Source of the DNA: Methanobacterium_B sp963703015
GTDB taxonomy: Archaea; Methanobacteriota; Methanobacteria; Methanobacteriales; Methanobacteriaceae
Reading direction: 5' to 3'
DNA: 64,000 nucleotides
Assembly (NCBI GenBank): GCA_963703015.1
Contig: OY969779.1
Span: 434,001-498,000 of the forward strand
The position numbers and the translations under genes are program-made. The notes beneath the pieces were generated by a model, which saw nothing but the letters and a program-made list of their open reading frames with translations, searched no databases and had not been told where the DNA came from. Positions within the stretch are counted from its first letter, which is position 1. Each line of letters opens with the position of its first letter. Positions 55,053 through 64,000 of the stretch are shown here, piece after piece.

Positions 55053-55886
55053 TTATGCCTCCGCTAATTGATTTAGATAGTTTACTAATTTGTTTGAATC
55101 GAAGCCGTCGGGGCTTAAATCGTTTTTAAGCATTTCTTTGTCGAAGATTACCCAGGCTTCATCAACATATTTGTCCCAAAATGCCCAGGTCATGAATTGG
55201 ACTTTTCCCCAGGTAACAACAAATAATCCTTCTTTTATAATTTTAAAAACGTTACCTGTAGGTTTACATTTACCGTATCCTGTGGGGGCCACACAATGTC
55301 CACCAATAATTTCGTTATTTTGTAGCTGAACATCCCAGATCATACCATTATCAAATTGATCCATCGCATATTTCGGGACCTGAAAACCAATCAAAATTCC
55401 AGAAAAAAGATATTGAGCTAATTTAATTTCTTCATGATCTAATTGATTTAACCTAGCAAAAGCAGCTATTTTATGTAAAACCCCTTTGGCGTCTGGTATT
55501 CCCACATTCTTCCAATACTTTAAAACATCACGAAGTACACATCCCACATCACTAGTGGGATCTGTTGGATCATATCCTGAAATTTTACTATAAACAAATT
55601 TAACATTTTCATCTGTGATTTTAAGGACTTTACCGGCCTGTTTACACCATAACATTAAAAGGTGATATGGTCCGGCTATCGCACAGCACCCTATGATGTT
55701 GTTAAGAAGCATCAACCAAATCTTAATCAAAGAATAATCGTTTGTCGATGCGGGTACTGTTGGTAATATCTCTCTATTCAATAATGTTTTGAGATGAATA
55801 TCACGTTCATCTTCTTTAAATGGTTTTTTTCCTAGTTTATATTTCGTAAAATCAACTCCTACGTTTCTAATAAAATATAAAAACAA
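55053..55886 (-). CDS. Papain-like (C1 fold) provirus protein
   Basis: 277 aa. NNIIGCCAIAGPYHLLMLW (Cys67/68), GGHCVAPTGYG (His197) and TWGKVQFMTWAFWDKYVDEA form the order of a papain-type domain seen in tailed-virus genes. The start is uncertain: TTG 55886 has a weak site and overlaps the end of the holin candidate, while GTAGGAG further in points to an initiation near the KYKLGKKPF segment where only ACG is available in frame. Possibly processes or cuts the cell wall or virion proteins. Confidence 0.72.
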   Translation of the reverse strand: MFLYFIRNVGVDFTKYKLGKKPFKEDERDIHLKTLLNREILPTVPASTNDYSLIKIWLMLLNNIIGCCAIAGPYHLLMLWCKQAGKVLKITDENVKFVYSKISGYDPTDPTSDVGCVLRDVLKYWKNVGIPDAKGVLHKIAAFARLNQLDHEEIKLAQYLFSGILIGFQVPKYAMDQFDNGMIWDVQLQNNEIIGGHCVAPTGYGKCKPTGNVFKIIKEGLFVVTWGKVQFMTWAFWDKYVDEAWVIFDKEMLKNDLSPDGFDSNKLVNYLNQLAEA

Positions 55887-56034
55887 AACTCACATTAATT
55901 GCTGCAATAGAATAAAAAACAAAACTTAACAAACTCCAATTTAAAATTGAATGTAAAACTAAAACCCAAAAAAATAAGGCCAACAATCCAAGCAGTACTT
56001 TATAAAATAACTCTTTATACACAGTGAATTTCAC
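55867..56034 (-). CDS. Small two-helix membrane protein, holin candidate
   Basis: 55 aa starting at GTG 56034, eight bases after GGAGGC. KVLLGLLALFFWVLVLHSIL and SLLSFVFYSIAAINVSFVFI are two transmembrane helices; a charged N-terminus MKFTVYKELFYK precedes. It lies beside the wall-lytic genes and after the tail genes, the usual place of holins. No sequence family recognised; call rests on topology and position. Confidence 0.6.
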   Translation of the reverse strand: MKFTVYKELFYKVLLGLLALFFWVLVLHSILNWSLLSFVFYSIAAINVSFVFIFY

Positions 56035-56122
56035 AAAATAAAGCCTCCATAGTGTTCACTAAGCTAAAAAAAATATAGTAGAAATTTAAGTTAAAAATAG
56101 AAAATTAAAATATGATGCTCTC

Positions 56123-56269
56123 TTATTTTTTACCTTTAGTTTTTTTCTTGGTTTGCACAGGTTCATCAATTGGTTCTTGTACAATATGAGTTATTGTCAT
56201 TCCATTTTCATCTTCTTCTGTAGTTTCTGATACAATTTTAAATCCTGGATCTGGAGTTATATCTGTCAT
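56123..56269 (-). CDS. Small acidic provirus protein
   Basis: 48 aa: MTDITPDPGFKIVSETTEED, then GMTITHIVQEPIDEPV and a Lys-rich end KKKTKGKK. GGAGAAATAAAA before the ATG. Short tail-region proteins like this are common; function unknown. Confidence 0.55.
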   Translation of the reverse strand: MTDITPDPGFKIVSETTEEDENGMTITHIVQEPIDEPVQTKKKTKGKK

Positions 56270-56280
56270 TTTTATTTCTC

Positions 56281-57021
56281 CTAAAATGTTGTTTCGGGTA
56301 CTAATTCATATTGAACTGTATAATTTCTACTTGGTGAATTCCCAGTACTGGCATTTGTAGCATTATTGTACTGCATAGTAAGTGGATTTGCATTATCGAA
56401 CCATATATCTTTTATACTAGAAATAAAACCTCCTTCAGTGGTAGGAAATTTCATTACCGAAGGAATATAAGGCAATAACCCTTTAATGTATAAACTTTGA
56501 TTATATTGACTTGTTGCAATACATAATACTCCTACCGAACCATATAAGGTAAATGAATGTGTTCCACTTGTTGCCCCCACAACTGCGGGAGCAGACATAT
56601 AAATTGAATTTATCTTCATTAAATACCCTACAGGGGGCGTTATGGTAAGTGTTCCATTACCTCCAGCACTAATTGTGGCTGTAATTGTTTGACTACTGTT
56701 ATCTATTTTTTGATTTTGACTTACTTTGATGTTAGTCAATAAATTAATGATAGATTGTTGCAAATCTTTTGTAGCAGGATTTATGAGGTTATTGTCTGAA
56801 TCATAGATCTTGATATTATCTACTGTTACATCACCCTCAATTACCAGGGTGGCCCCACCAATATCTACTCTAATCTGTCCAGAATCATTTATACTCATAT
56901 AAATAGGGTTTCCATTTTGATCCAAGAATTGTATATCCTGTGCTACCTTTCCGTTTGGTTGTGCTGTACCTGATGCTAGAGCATCATGATAAGCTGAGGT
57001 TATTATGTCCCAAAGTTTCAA
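56281..57021 (-). CDS. Provirus tail-region structural protein
   Basis: 246 aa from TTG 57021, four bases after GGAGTGAT. Beta-rich with ISAGGNGTLTITPPVGYLMK and HSFTLYGSVGVLCIATSQYN; N-terminal HDALASGTAQPNGKVAQDIQ. Looks like a baseplate or fibre-tip protein of siphoviruses. No enzymatic motif. Confidence 0.65.
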   Translation of the reverse strand: MKLWDIITSAYHDALASGTAQPNGKVAQDIQFLDQNGNPIYMSINDSGQIRVDIGGATLVIEGDVTVDNIKIYDSDNNLINPATKDLQQSIINLLTNIKVSQNQKIDNSSQTITATISAGGNGTLTITPPVGYLMKINSIYMSAPAVVGATSGTHSFTLYGSVGVLCIATSQYNQSLYIKGLLPYIPSVMKFPTTEGGFISSIKDIWFDNANPLTMQYNNATNASTGNSPSRNYTVQYELVPETTF

Positions 57022-57102
57022 TATTATCACTCCTTTAAAAGTTGTTTAAAAAAATAATTCAATTAAAAAAAAGAAATTAAAAATTAGTTAATAATTTTGA
57101 AT

Positions 57103-59409
57103 CTACATCTGTCCTAATGGTGGTGCATTGCTTATTGTTAATTGTGCATGTAAATTTCCAGTTGAACTTGTGTACATTCCTAAAGATATACTTGAAATAT
57201 CTACCGAATGTGCTAAAAGTCCAAATACATCATTTGTATATAAATCTCCAGATGTAGCATCTCTAGTATATACCTTACCTTCTACTGAAGGATAACCAAA
57301 TATAGAGTTCTTTATTGTTAAATCAAAACTATATTCGGCTATATGTCCTGTAGTTAGGGTGGGTGATAGGGTGATATTAGAAGTGATTATTGAATTCACA
57401 TTTATAGATAATTTATACTTATAATCAGTAGCTCCATAATATCCATTTATCTGTATAAATAAGAATGGTGTAGTTGTTGAACCCGTAAGTGTTCCCCTAC
57501 CTTTTAAATGATAAACCTTTTGTGTTGCTCCACTTAATCCTGTAAAATTTTTAGATATTACATTACTATCTACACTATCTAAAACTATTTCTGTTGCTGG
57601 ACCAATAGCCCCAACTTGACCAGTTACTACAAGTTTCCAACTACTAAACGTTCCGTTTCCTATTGATAGGTCTATTGCTATAGTAATTATCGAATTTACA
57701 TAAGCTGTAATTACTCCTTCCATAAAAACAGCAGAATTGGATGCAGCAATTACTCTTATTCTTGTTCCAACTGTAAATGCATTAGTTCCAACTGCTTGAT
57801 TTACATTTGTTGAATAAGAACCTGTCCACCCGGCAGACACGCCAACAGTATCTGATGATGTTAATCCTGCATATCCAAGTCCATTAGTTCCAGATGTACC
57901 TGTAGATCCAGTATCACCTTTTGGACCTGTGGGACCAGTTGGACCGGCTATTCCTTGAGAACCAGTGTCACCTTTATCTCCCTTATCACCTTTAACACCT
58001 TGTGGACCTGTGTCACCTTTAACACCTTGTATTCCTTGAATACCTTGTGATCCTGCATCACCTTTAGGACCTTGTGGGCCTTGAATACCTTGTGGACCTT
58101 GGGGTCCAGTATCCCCTTTGGGACCTTGGGATCCTCCTCCAGATGAACCTCCTCCACTTGACGATCCACTGGATGCAGAACTTACATAATCTCCTATAAA
58201 ATCAAATACATAATTTCCTATTTCTAATTTATCTTTGTCAGGTGTTCGTGGATTTTTTGTTGTTTTAATTACCCTGGCAGGTATTCCATTTGCATTTCCT
58301 GGAACATTTACATAAACAGTATCAGATGCATTGTAATATTCGGGTTCATTACCTTTTAATTTTTCAATGTCAATTACTTGACAGGTTAATGTTACTCCTG
58401 GATTCTGATTGTTTTCTATTTGTGTTACACAGGCCCAGTATATATTATATTTATTTGTTTCTGAGCTGTCAAATAGGACTGTTCTAGGGATCTGGCCAGT
58501 CTCTTTTTCTTTGATTTGTATTGTTTTATAATTAGCACTACTATCTTGAGGATTTGATTGTACAAAAAGGCTGTGTGCATCTTTTTTAAAAGGTGCTGCC
58601 ACCAAAGGCCCTAGGTTTCCTTCACTATCCACACTTGATGGGATCATGTCTCCCACGTTTATGGCCATATTTTCAAAATCAGTACGTGCTGTGTTAAATG
58701 TGGATATATTTTCGGGTGTTAAATCTTGAGGTTTGCCAATCGGGGCCGCCGCAATTGCAACCGTGGCTTCTGTTTCTTCGAGAAGAATGTTATCTGTGTT
58801 ATATTCCACTTCGATGGGTGTTGTATGTGTTTTTCCTGCTTTTGTTACAATGTCAATGTATCTGCTAATTATATCAGTTTCAGGATCATAACTATATCGA
58901 TATTCTATTTCTTTCCCAGTTTGTGTTTTAATCTCTGTTAAAAGGTTCATTAATCCAGTTACTCCAACATAATAAATTGAACACTCTTCAATTACTCCGG
59001 CGGAGAATAGTCTTCCATAGCAATTTTCTATAAAGGTTTCATTAATTGTGATAGGAGTATTTGAGTAAAATCTGATGGGGGGAATTGAGGATATTTCAGA
59101 TGCTACTTCTTCGGCTGTAATTACCACTGTATTTTTGGATCTGTCAACTGTTTTATCATCAAGTAGAACATATAGGCAACTGTCACCGTTAGGTGTGTTT
59201 TCCCACCATACTTTATTTCCATGTTTTAACAGATTATTGTAATAGGTTAGATTGTTTTTTTCATCATCAAAAAGTGGATGAGTTATTTTTATTGTTCTGA
59301 GGCCATCTTTTTCTATTGTTTCTTCAACATCAACATAACGTGGATGTAATGATCCTAATAGATACTCAGTTTGTGAAAGAATAAACAAGGTTACTTCATC
59401 ATCAAACAT
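57103..59409 (-). CDS. Provirus tail protein (Tal/endopeptidase-like) with collagen-like repeats
   Basis: 768 aa. The N-terminus (VTLFILSQTEYLLGSLHPRY, then HPLFDDEKNNLTYYNNLLKH and VVITAEEVASEI) is that of a siphovirus tail-associated protein of the prophage-endopeptidase/Gp37 type. At about residues 425-508 a Ser/Gly linker leads into some 27 uninterrupted Gly-X-Y triplets (GPKGDTGPQGPQGIQGPQG). The C-terminal 260 residues are beta-rich, probably receptor binding. Start follows AGGGAG. The collagen part would form a trimeric shaft. Confidence 0.85.
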   Translation of the reverse strand: MFDDEVTLFILSQTEYLLGSLHPRYVDVEETIEKDGLRTIKITHPLFDDEKNNLTYYNNLLKHGNKVWWENTPNGDSCLYVLLDDKTVDRSKNTVVITAEEVASEISSIPPIRFYSNTPITINETFIENCYGRLFSAGVIEECSIYYVGVTGLMNLLTEIKTQTGKEIEYRYSYDPETDIISRYIDIVTKAGKTHTTPIEVEYNTDNILLEETEATVAIAAAPIGKPQDLTPENISTFNTARTDFENMAINVGDMIPSSVDSEGNLGPLVAAPFKKDAHSLFVQSNPQDSSANYKTIQIKEKETGQIPRTVLFDSSETNKYNIYWACVTQIENNQNPGVTLTCQVIDIEKLKGNEPEYYNASDTVYVNVPGNANGIPARVIKTTKNPRTPDKDKLEIGNYVFDFIGDYVSSASSGSSSGGGSSGGGSQGPKGDTGPQGPQGIQGPQGPKGDAGSQGIQGIQGVKGDTGPQGVKGDKGDKGDTGSQGIAGPTGPTGPKGDTGSTGTSGTNGLGYAGLTSSDTVGVSAGWTGSYSTNVNQAVGTNAFTVGTRIRVIAASNSAVFMEGVITAYVNSIITIAIDLSIGNGTFSSWKLVVTGQVGAIGPATEIVLDSVDSNVISKNFTGLSGATQKVYHLKGRGTLTGSTTTPFLFIQINGYYGATDYKYKLSINVNSIITSNITLSPTLTTGHIAEYSFDLTIKNSIFGYPSVEGKVYTRDATSGDLYTNDVFGLLAHSVDISSISLGMYTSSTGNLHAQLTISNAPPLGQM
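57885..58126 (-). repeat. Collagen-like Gly-X-Y coding repeat
   Basis: Nine-base units, on the plus strand of the form TTGTGGACC/ATCACCTTT, encoding about 27 Gly-X-Y triplets, including many GDK and GDT triplets that stabilise collagen without hydroxyproline. Confidence 0.9.
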
Positions 59410-59411
59410 AA

Positions 59412-62400
59412 TTAACTCCCTTCTTTAAACTGTATATTCTGAATTAAACATCCTGTTGAGTTACTAAAGTCAAAATCAGTTAAAATAACAGACCATGTAC
59501 TATTTAAGCTGATTTTTTTAGAATAATCATTACCGGCCGTGTCAACGATTATTCGTTTTTCACAGTCAATTATGAGATTCACACCCTCATCAAAATCGTT
59601 TAATATTGTAATGCTTTGATATGATACATTATTAAATATCTGAACATTTCCGCCGGTTGTAACCACATTTATAAGAGGTCTTGCTTCAATCAATCCTTCA
59701 TTGGTTCCAATAGGGCCATGAGAATTTAAATCAGAATATCCTACACCATCCGGAATCAGTAAGGTAGCTTCACAGTCAAATGAACAGTAATTCTTTTCTT
59801 TGACTTTAATTTCATCTTCAATTACATACATGAATGTTCTGTCAGGATCCCATTCACAAACCAATTTTTTAGGAATAGGTAATTTCATGCTGTTTAAATC
59901 GTTGTTTAAATATTTTGCAGCTGCTTTTAATTTGTCTTGAACCTCTGCAAGAGAACAACCTTCTATGTTATATTTTAAAACAATTTTCTTAGCCTTTAAA
60001 TCAAATGCACAAACCAGTTCACCTTGACTGTTTGAAATATCGTAGGTAGTTAAATCTGATGCTATGCCTTCGTTTTTGTCTGGGTAATCTCCAAAAAATA
60101 GTGAATAATTTTTAGAGTGTTCATCATCAATATACACTCCGATGTTTCCTTCTGTTTCATCGACTGTATGGTATAAGTTGAATTGTAGATTTTTAGCTTG
60201 TATTGCTGTAGTGGCCAGGGAAACATTTGTGATTGACATTGTGACAGTTAAATTTGCCAGGTCAATATTTTTTATATCCCATTTATCATCCTCACCACCA
60301 ATTTCAATCAGAGAACTAGATGGATCCATAGGTACGCTTTTGGTTGCAGTTTGAGAACCGTCACTAATTGTAATGTTCAGTATAGGTATGTCAGAACAAA
60401 CATAGTCAAGTTGTACACCCAGGCCTTTTACGATTAGATCGCTATCAAATTCAAGTCCAGCCATGTTGATGTTTGCTAGAATTAGGGGTTTTGTTGATTC
60501 TCCTGGATCCAATGTTACTTGTGTAAAACTTCCATTTGTGCATAGGCAAGAGGGATCATCAAATAGGCCACCTGACTTTTCATAATCTTCTGTGGTGTTA
60601 CTGATACTCCACTTACCGAACCGAACATAGTAAGAATTTGGATCTAAACCTTCGTACTGACCATACAGGCGAATTGTAGTTGTGGTGTTCTCATCATACG
60701 TAAACTTAGCATAAACACGTTCATAACGATTTAATAGTTGTGGTGATGTTCCTATGATTTCATAACCATCTTCCTTTTCTTCCTCATCTTCACCTACTAA
60801 AACTGCAATACTGAAATTTTCGTACCCGTCGAACACTTCACCAGTTAGTGCTGATACAATTTCCATTTCATTTGAAATAATATACTCTACACCATCTTGA
60901 AGGTATACCTTCAACGAATCCGGTAAATCCATTTCAACATAATTACATTCCCCTAAATTTGAAGGAATAACAGTAATTGTATTATTCCACACAGCACCAG
61001 GGGCCGTGATGGTCTGATTATATGTTCCGGGTGTGGTGGCCTGGATAGTTATTGAAACCGTGTCCATGGCATTATTTAGTTGTGCTTCCCATACTTGAGA
61101 AACTGGATGATACATGGGATCAGATGATATATACTCACATCCAGAAGGAATAGGAATAGTTACTAGGACAGTTTCATTTAAGGGAGAATCAGATTTAAGT
61201 GTGACATTAAAGGTGTGTGTTTGTCCTTGGGTAATCTTTTGAGGTAATGTTGAATTTAAAGTGTAAACAGGCCCTTTAATTTCAATAGGTTTGGTTAAAA
61301 CTGTGTTAAAACTATCTACACTGGCTGTTATAATTTTATTCCCTGCTGTAACAGATTCAAAAACAATTATTATTTCGGCCACTCCACTTTTATTGAGTTT
61401 TGCATTCCATTTCTTAGTATTAGAATTATAGGTCCCATTACTTGATTGATAAACAAGTCCATCTGGTACATTGATGCTTACAGGTATATCATATCCATTG
61501 TGGACTTTATTTGTGTTTTTAAGAGTTAATCTATAAGTTATTAATGAACCAATTTTTACACCAGAAGTAGCAAATGCTGAAAGAGAATACTTAGGATCTA
61601 TTACTTCAACATTTAAAGCAGCAAAATCTATGTACAATTTTCCTGCATTTACACTGGTGTTTCTGTTTGGGTTGATTATTGCTTGAAAATTCTTATTGTT
61701 TATTATGGCGGGTGTTATGGCCTTGATAGAATCTCCTGAAAATACTGTGCTTCTATTAGCTCCATAAAATCCTATCGTTCTTTTATCGGTGAGTTCGGTT
61801 GATTTGGTTAAGCTAAGTTTGGCTCCTGGGATAGTTGGAACTGCTAATTCTGTTCCACTAGCATTTTTAACCCAAGGTTTCCAGATAAGTTCAATAGAAT
61901 TAATTTTTGAATTTAAATTAATTGCATAACCATATCCACTTGTTATGATTTTTGCAGCTTTGGTTGTGATATGTCCTGCTACAGAACCACTCAATAAATT
62001 AGCTTTTAGAACTGATTTTAATGGTGTTTTAAGTGCATTGGGTAAGTGGCCTGGACAAAGGTGTAAATGGCCATCAGCACCAGGAGTATATGTTTTTGAC
62101 TTTCCAGTCATGCAGTCAAAATCAGTGGAACAGTGTGGACAAGTCCACTCATCATAACTGGCATTTTTAGGGGACCATTTTAAATCATGAGTTTTGCCTT
62201 TACATGTTGTACTGTAACAAGTATTTTCCCACCAGATTTCTCCTTCTGTTCCATAAGGAGCTGATCCTCCACCTTGCTTGGTTCCATAATGATGAACACA
62301 ATCCACATTAGATTCGTCATCAGCAACTGTTTTTGGATTGGAAACTTTAGCTGGAGCAACTATACCTTGGATAGTCCCCGAAACCGTGGGAACATTATCA

Positions 62401-62528
62401 GTAGCATATATCTTATCTAATACCGTCCAAGGAGTTTCTGAGAGAATACCGTCCGATGTGTATTCCTCTTGTTTAAAGGTAGCACTAGAAGGATAACGTT
62501 TTATTTTGTTTGGTTTAACTGTAGCCAT
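59412..62528 (-). CDS. Large provirus tail protein with Dit-like C-terminus and added beta-sandwich domains
   Basis: 1038 aa. The first 200 residues carry several Cys/His pairs (DCVHHYG, CYSTTCKGK, WTCPHCSTDFDC, LHLCPGHL) that could bind zinc. About 330-430 and 435-540 are DUF11-like beta-sandwiches (YSLSAFATSGVKIGSLITYR; TLPQKITQGQTHTFNVTLKS). The last 250 residues (LAEVQDKLKAAAKYLNNDLN, FDCEATLLIPDG, NVSYQSITILNDFD, CEKRIIVDTAG) look like a distal tail (Dit) protein. Coupled to the next gene by two bases. A modular hub and adhesin. Confidence 0.75.
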   Translation of the reverse strand: MATVKPNKIKRYPSSATFKQEEYTSDGILSETPWTVLDKIYATDNVPTVSGTIQGIVAPAKVSNPKTVADDESNVDCVHHYGTKQGGGSAPYGTEGEIWWENTCYSTTCKGKTHDLKWSPKNASYDEWTCPHCSTDFDCMTGKSKTYTPGADGHLHLCPGHLPNALKTPLKSVLKANLLSGSVAGHITTKAAKIITSGYGYAINLNSKINSIELIWKPWVKNASGTELAVPTIPGAKLSLTKSTELTDKRTIGFYGANRSTVFSGDSIKAITPAIINNKNFQAIINPNRNTSVNAGKLYIDFAALNVEVIDPKYSLSAFATSGVKIGSLITYRLTLKNTNKVHNGYDIPVSINVPDGLVYQSSNGTYNSNTKKWNAKLNKSGVAEIIIVFESVTAGNKIITASVDSFNTVLTKPIEIKGPVYTLNSTLPQKITQGQTHTFNVTLKSDSPLNETVLVTIPIPSGCEYISSDPMYHPVSQVWEAQLNNAMDTVSITIQATTPGTYNQTITAPGAVWNNTITVIPSNLGECNYVEMDLPDSLKVYLQDGVEYIISNEMEIVSALTGEVFDGYENFSIAVLVGEDEEEKEDGYEIIGTSPQLLNRYERVYAKFTYDENTTTTIRLYGQYEGLDPNSYYVRFGKWSISNTTEDYEKSGGLFDDPSCLCTNGSFTQVTLDPGESTKPLILANINMAGLEFDSDLIVKGLGVQLDYVCSDIPILNITISDGSQTATKSVPMDPSSSLIEIGGEDDKWDIKNIDLANLTVTMSITNVSLATTAIQAKNLQFNLYHTVDETEGNIGVYIDDEHSKNYSLFFGDYPDKNEGIASDLTTYDISNSQGELVCAFDLKAKKIVLKYNIEGCSLAEVQDKLKAAAKYLNNDLNSMKLPIPKKLVCEWDPDRTFMYVIEDEIKVKEKNYCSFDCEATLLIPDGVGYSDLNSHGPIGTNEGLIEARPLINVVTTGGNVQIFNNVSYQSITILNDFDEGVNLIIDCEKRIIVDTAGNDYSKKISLNSTWSVILTDFDFSNSTGCLIQNIQFKEGS

Positions 62529-62532
62529 TTAA

Positions 62533-63192
62533 TCACCCTGATGGAATAATTCGTCGGAGTTCAAGTTTATTGCATATAGGTAAAACAGAAATAGATCCAT
62601 TACCAGGACTTGGTAGTTTGATAAATCCATCAAGGGATCCATCAGCACCAGTATTAGCGATATTTGGAGAGGCCAAGTTCTGACCGGTTCGTGGCGAATC
62701 ACCTTTATTCACATAAACACCGTTCACATTAAATTCTATGCCTTGATAATTGTTTGTAACGACATTAAATGTGATAAGAACTCCATCAGTGATTATGGTG
62801 TTGATATCCAGTTCTTGATATTCATCTGAAAGAATTAATGGATTGCTACTATGAACAGCTACAATGTTTCCTAAATTGTCACGTTCTACTGTTTGAATTA
62901 TAACAATTCCAGATCCTTGCACATAAACACTGTGCCATAAACTATCACCATTTTCAACTTCTACGATAGCCTTTTCTTCACGTAATCCTTCATTCACATC
63001 TTGACTAGCTGTAACAACATGAATCACAGTATCCCCAATAGGAGGTTTAATCCCGTCCTCTGATGAATCAATCTCAAAAAGTGTGGCGTTGAATGTATTG
63101 TAAAGTGTTGGATCATCGAATTGATCTGTGACAACATTTCCATCCACAATCCAACTTCCAGGATTTACTTGGTACTGTTCTATATCTGCCAT
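62533..63192 (-). CDS. Provirus tail-region protein
   Basis: 219 aa. YQVNPGSWIVDGNVVTDQFD, DVNEGLREEKAIVEVENGDS and GIEFNVNGVYVNKGDSPRTG; entirely beta-like, no Cys pairs, no membrane segment. It lies between the transglutaminase-like and Dit-like tail genes with overlaps of a few bases. No family recognised; likely structural. Confidence 0.65.
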   Translation of the reverse strand: MADIEQYQVNPGSWIVDGNVVTDQFDDPTLYNTFNATLFEIDSSEDGIKPPIGDTVIHVVTASQDVNEGLREEKAIVEVENGDSLWHSVYVQGSGIVIIQTVERDNLGNIVAVHSSNPLILSDEYQELDINTIITDGVLITFNVVTNNYQGIEFNVNGVYVNKGDSPRTGQNLASPNIANTGADGSLDGFIKLPSPGNGSISVLPICNKLELRRIIPSG

Positions 63193-63984
63193 TTAATATG
63201 CTCCAATTCTACGTTTTTTACCTGCTACTCTACGAGCTAATTCAATATTAAGTCTATTAATGACCTCATCTTTACTCATAAATCCATTAATAAAAGTAGG
63301 ATCATTAACAAGTTCTTCAAAGATTGCTGTGATTTCATCCTTATCCACATTAGCAGGTACATTTTTCATATCAATAACATGAACTAGCTCTAATTTTCCA
63401 CTAACAACAAAAGAATCATCACCATCTGAACCATAATTTGTATTTAACTCACCCATTGCATAGGATTTAAACGAACCTCCACCAGCTGCAGGAGCTGTAT
63501 ATCCTGAAACTTTTGGACTGGTCCATCCATAACCGTCTTGGAATGCTGTTGTATCGAATGTTTCTCCACCAATTACGGCCCATACATGAGGTATTCCATT
63601 CCAAGTTCCATGTTGCATGTATCCTCCAAGGCCAAATGCACCAGCCATGGCAAGCATGATGTTTGCTCCATCCCAACAGTTGAAACTTCCAGATTCGTAA
63701 ATTCCCCTTAGACTTCCGCCTTTACTGTTTGTGTAGAATTGATATGATGTTTTACCAATCATATTTTCAGTTATAGCTCTGAAAGCTTCTAAATTACCAG
63801 TAATTGGGAATGATGAATCTGTAAAACTTCCAACAGTTGTATTAAGACTTCCATAGGGAGTAAAATTAGGAATGTATGTATCTACTTTATCTATTATGTC
63901 GGAAGTGTTTGGTCTTAAATCAGTCCATCCCGCATATCCTGAGAAACATCCATTAGGATCTGTGCAAGGGAGAGGAATTCCCAT
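63193..63984 (-). CDS. Provirus tail-associated transglutaminase-like protein (possibly truncated at the window edge)
   Basis: 263 aa in view. SFNCWDGANIMLAMAGAFGL (Cys103), NGIPHVWAVIGGETFD (His133, Asp144) form a transglutaminase/C71-like triad, so it could open the pseudomurein at infection. The C-terminus ends with RRVAGKKRRIGAY. The ATG at 63984 has no Shine-Dalgarno in view and the frame stays open to the window edge, so the real start may lie outside. First tail gene in this window. Confidence 0.72.
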   Translation of the reverse strand: MGIPLPCTDPNGCFSGYAGWTDLRPNTSDIIDKVDTYIPNFTPYGSLNTTVGSFTDSSFPITGNLEAFRAITENMIGKTSYQFYTNSKGGSLRGIYESGSFNCWDGANIMLAMAGAFGLGGYMQHGTWNGIPHVWAVIGGETFDTTAFQDGYGWTSPKVSGYTAPAAGGGSFKSYAMGELNTNYGSDGDDSFVVSGKLELVHVIDMKNVPANVDKDEITAIFEELVNDPTFINGFMSKDEVINRLNIELARRVAGKKRRIGAY

Positions 63985-64000
63985 ATTTAATAATCTGATA

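Overview
The window is low-GC archaeal DNA, most likely from a Methanobacterium-type methanogen (order Methanobacteriales). The reasons are several secreted proteins with pseudomurein-binding repeats and C71-like transglutaminase domains, a TFE transcription factor, a TRAM protein, Shine-Dalgarno sites of the GGAGGTGAT type, and archaeal TATA promoters. No rRNA, tRNA or CRISPR array was seen. The genus is inferred.

Layout. 1-13 kb: a cut-off cell-surface protein, a ParA operon whose second reading frame is split, an MFS exporter, a flavin/PNPOx protein, an iron/cobalamin-type binding protein next to a wrecked permease gene, small membrane proteins, a DDSG-repeat surface protein and a decayed C39-like gene. 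13-30 kb: a surface-protein and cell-wall region. It holds two pseudomurein endoisopeptidase-like proteins, two PepSY-like proteins (one at 12 kb), a MacB-like ABC exporter, a beta-propeller protein, a BPL_N/amidotransferase-like surface protein, a caspase-like CARDB protein, an aspartoacylase-like CARDB protein and tfe. 30-34 kb: LemA/DUF2207 pair, amidotransferase and NimA-like flavoprotein. 34-39 kb: a complete iron-only nitrogenase structural set, anfH and anfDGK, with a GGAA-N6-TTCC operator in front of anfH and a second promoter in front of anfD. 39-53 kb: an LEA-like/Hsp20 fusion, a histidine kinase, a second copy of the ABC exporter, a 194-bp 8-bp tandem repeat, a sortase, a response regulator, TspO, a trypsin-like protease and small unknowns. 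53.9-64 kb: the late part of a siphovirus-like provirus on the minus strand. It runs from a tail-associated transglutaminase through Dit-like and collagen-like tail proteins to a small holin candidate, a papain-like protein and a pseudomurein-type endolysin, and continues past the window edge.

Most striking pattern: at least four genes have a good Shine-Dalgarno site with no ATG, GTG or TTG at the right distance but an in-frame ATT there. For anfK the ATT start restores the whole conserved N-terminus known from bacterial AnfK. Two wall-lytic genes share an identical 18-base initiation region around the ATT. This suggests ATT (AUU) is a real start codon in this lineage, perhaps used for weak or regulated expression.

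How the genes may work together: the PMBR/C71 proteins, sortase and its possible PMQHTG-type substrate form a wall-remodelling and display set. The nitrogenase cluster appears controlled by NrpR-type repression at anfH, plus a shared TGATCATCA element just upstream of both anf TATA boxes, with a hairpin and second promoter separating anfH from anfDGK. All functions are read from sequence patterns remembered from the families; no search was run.
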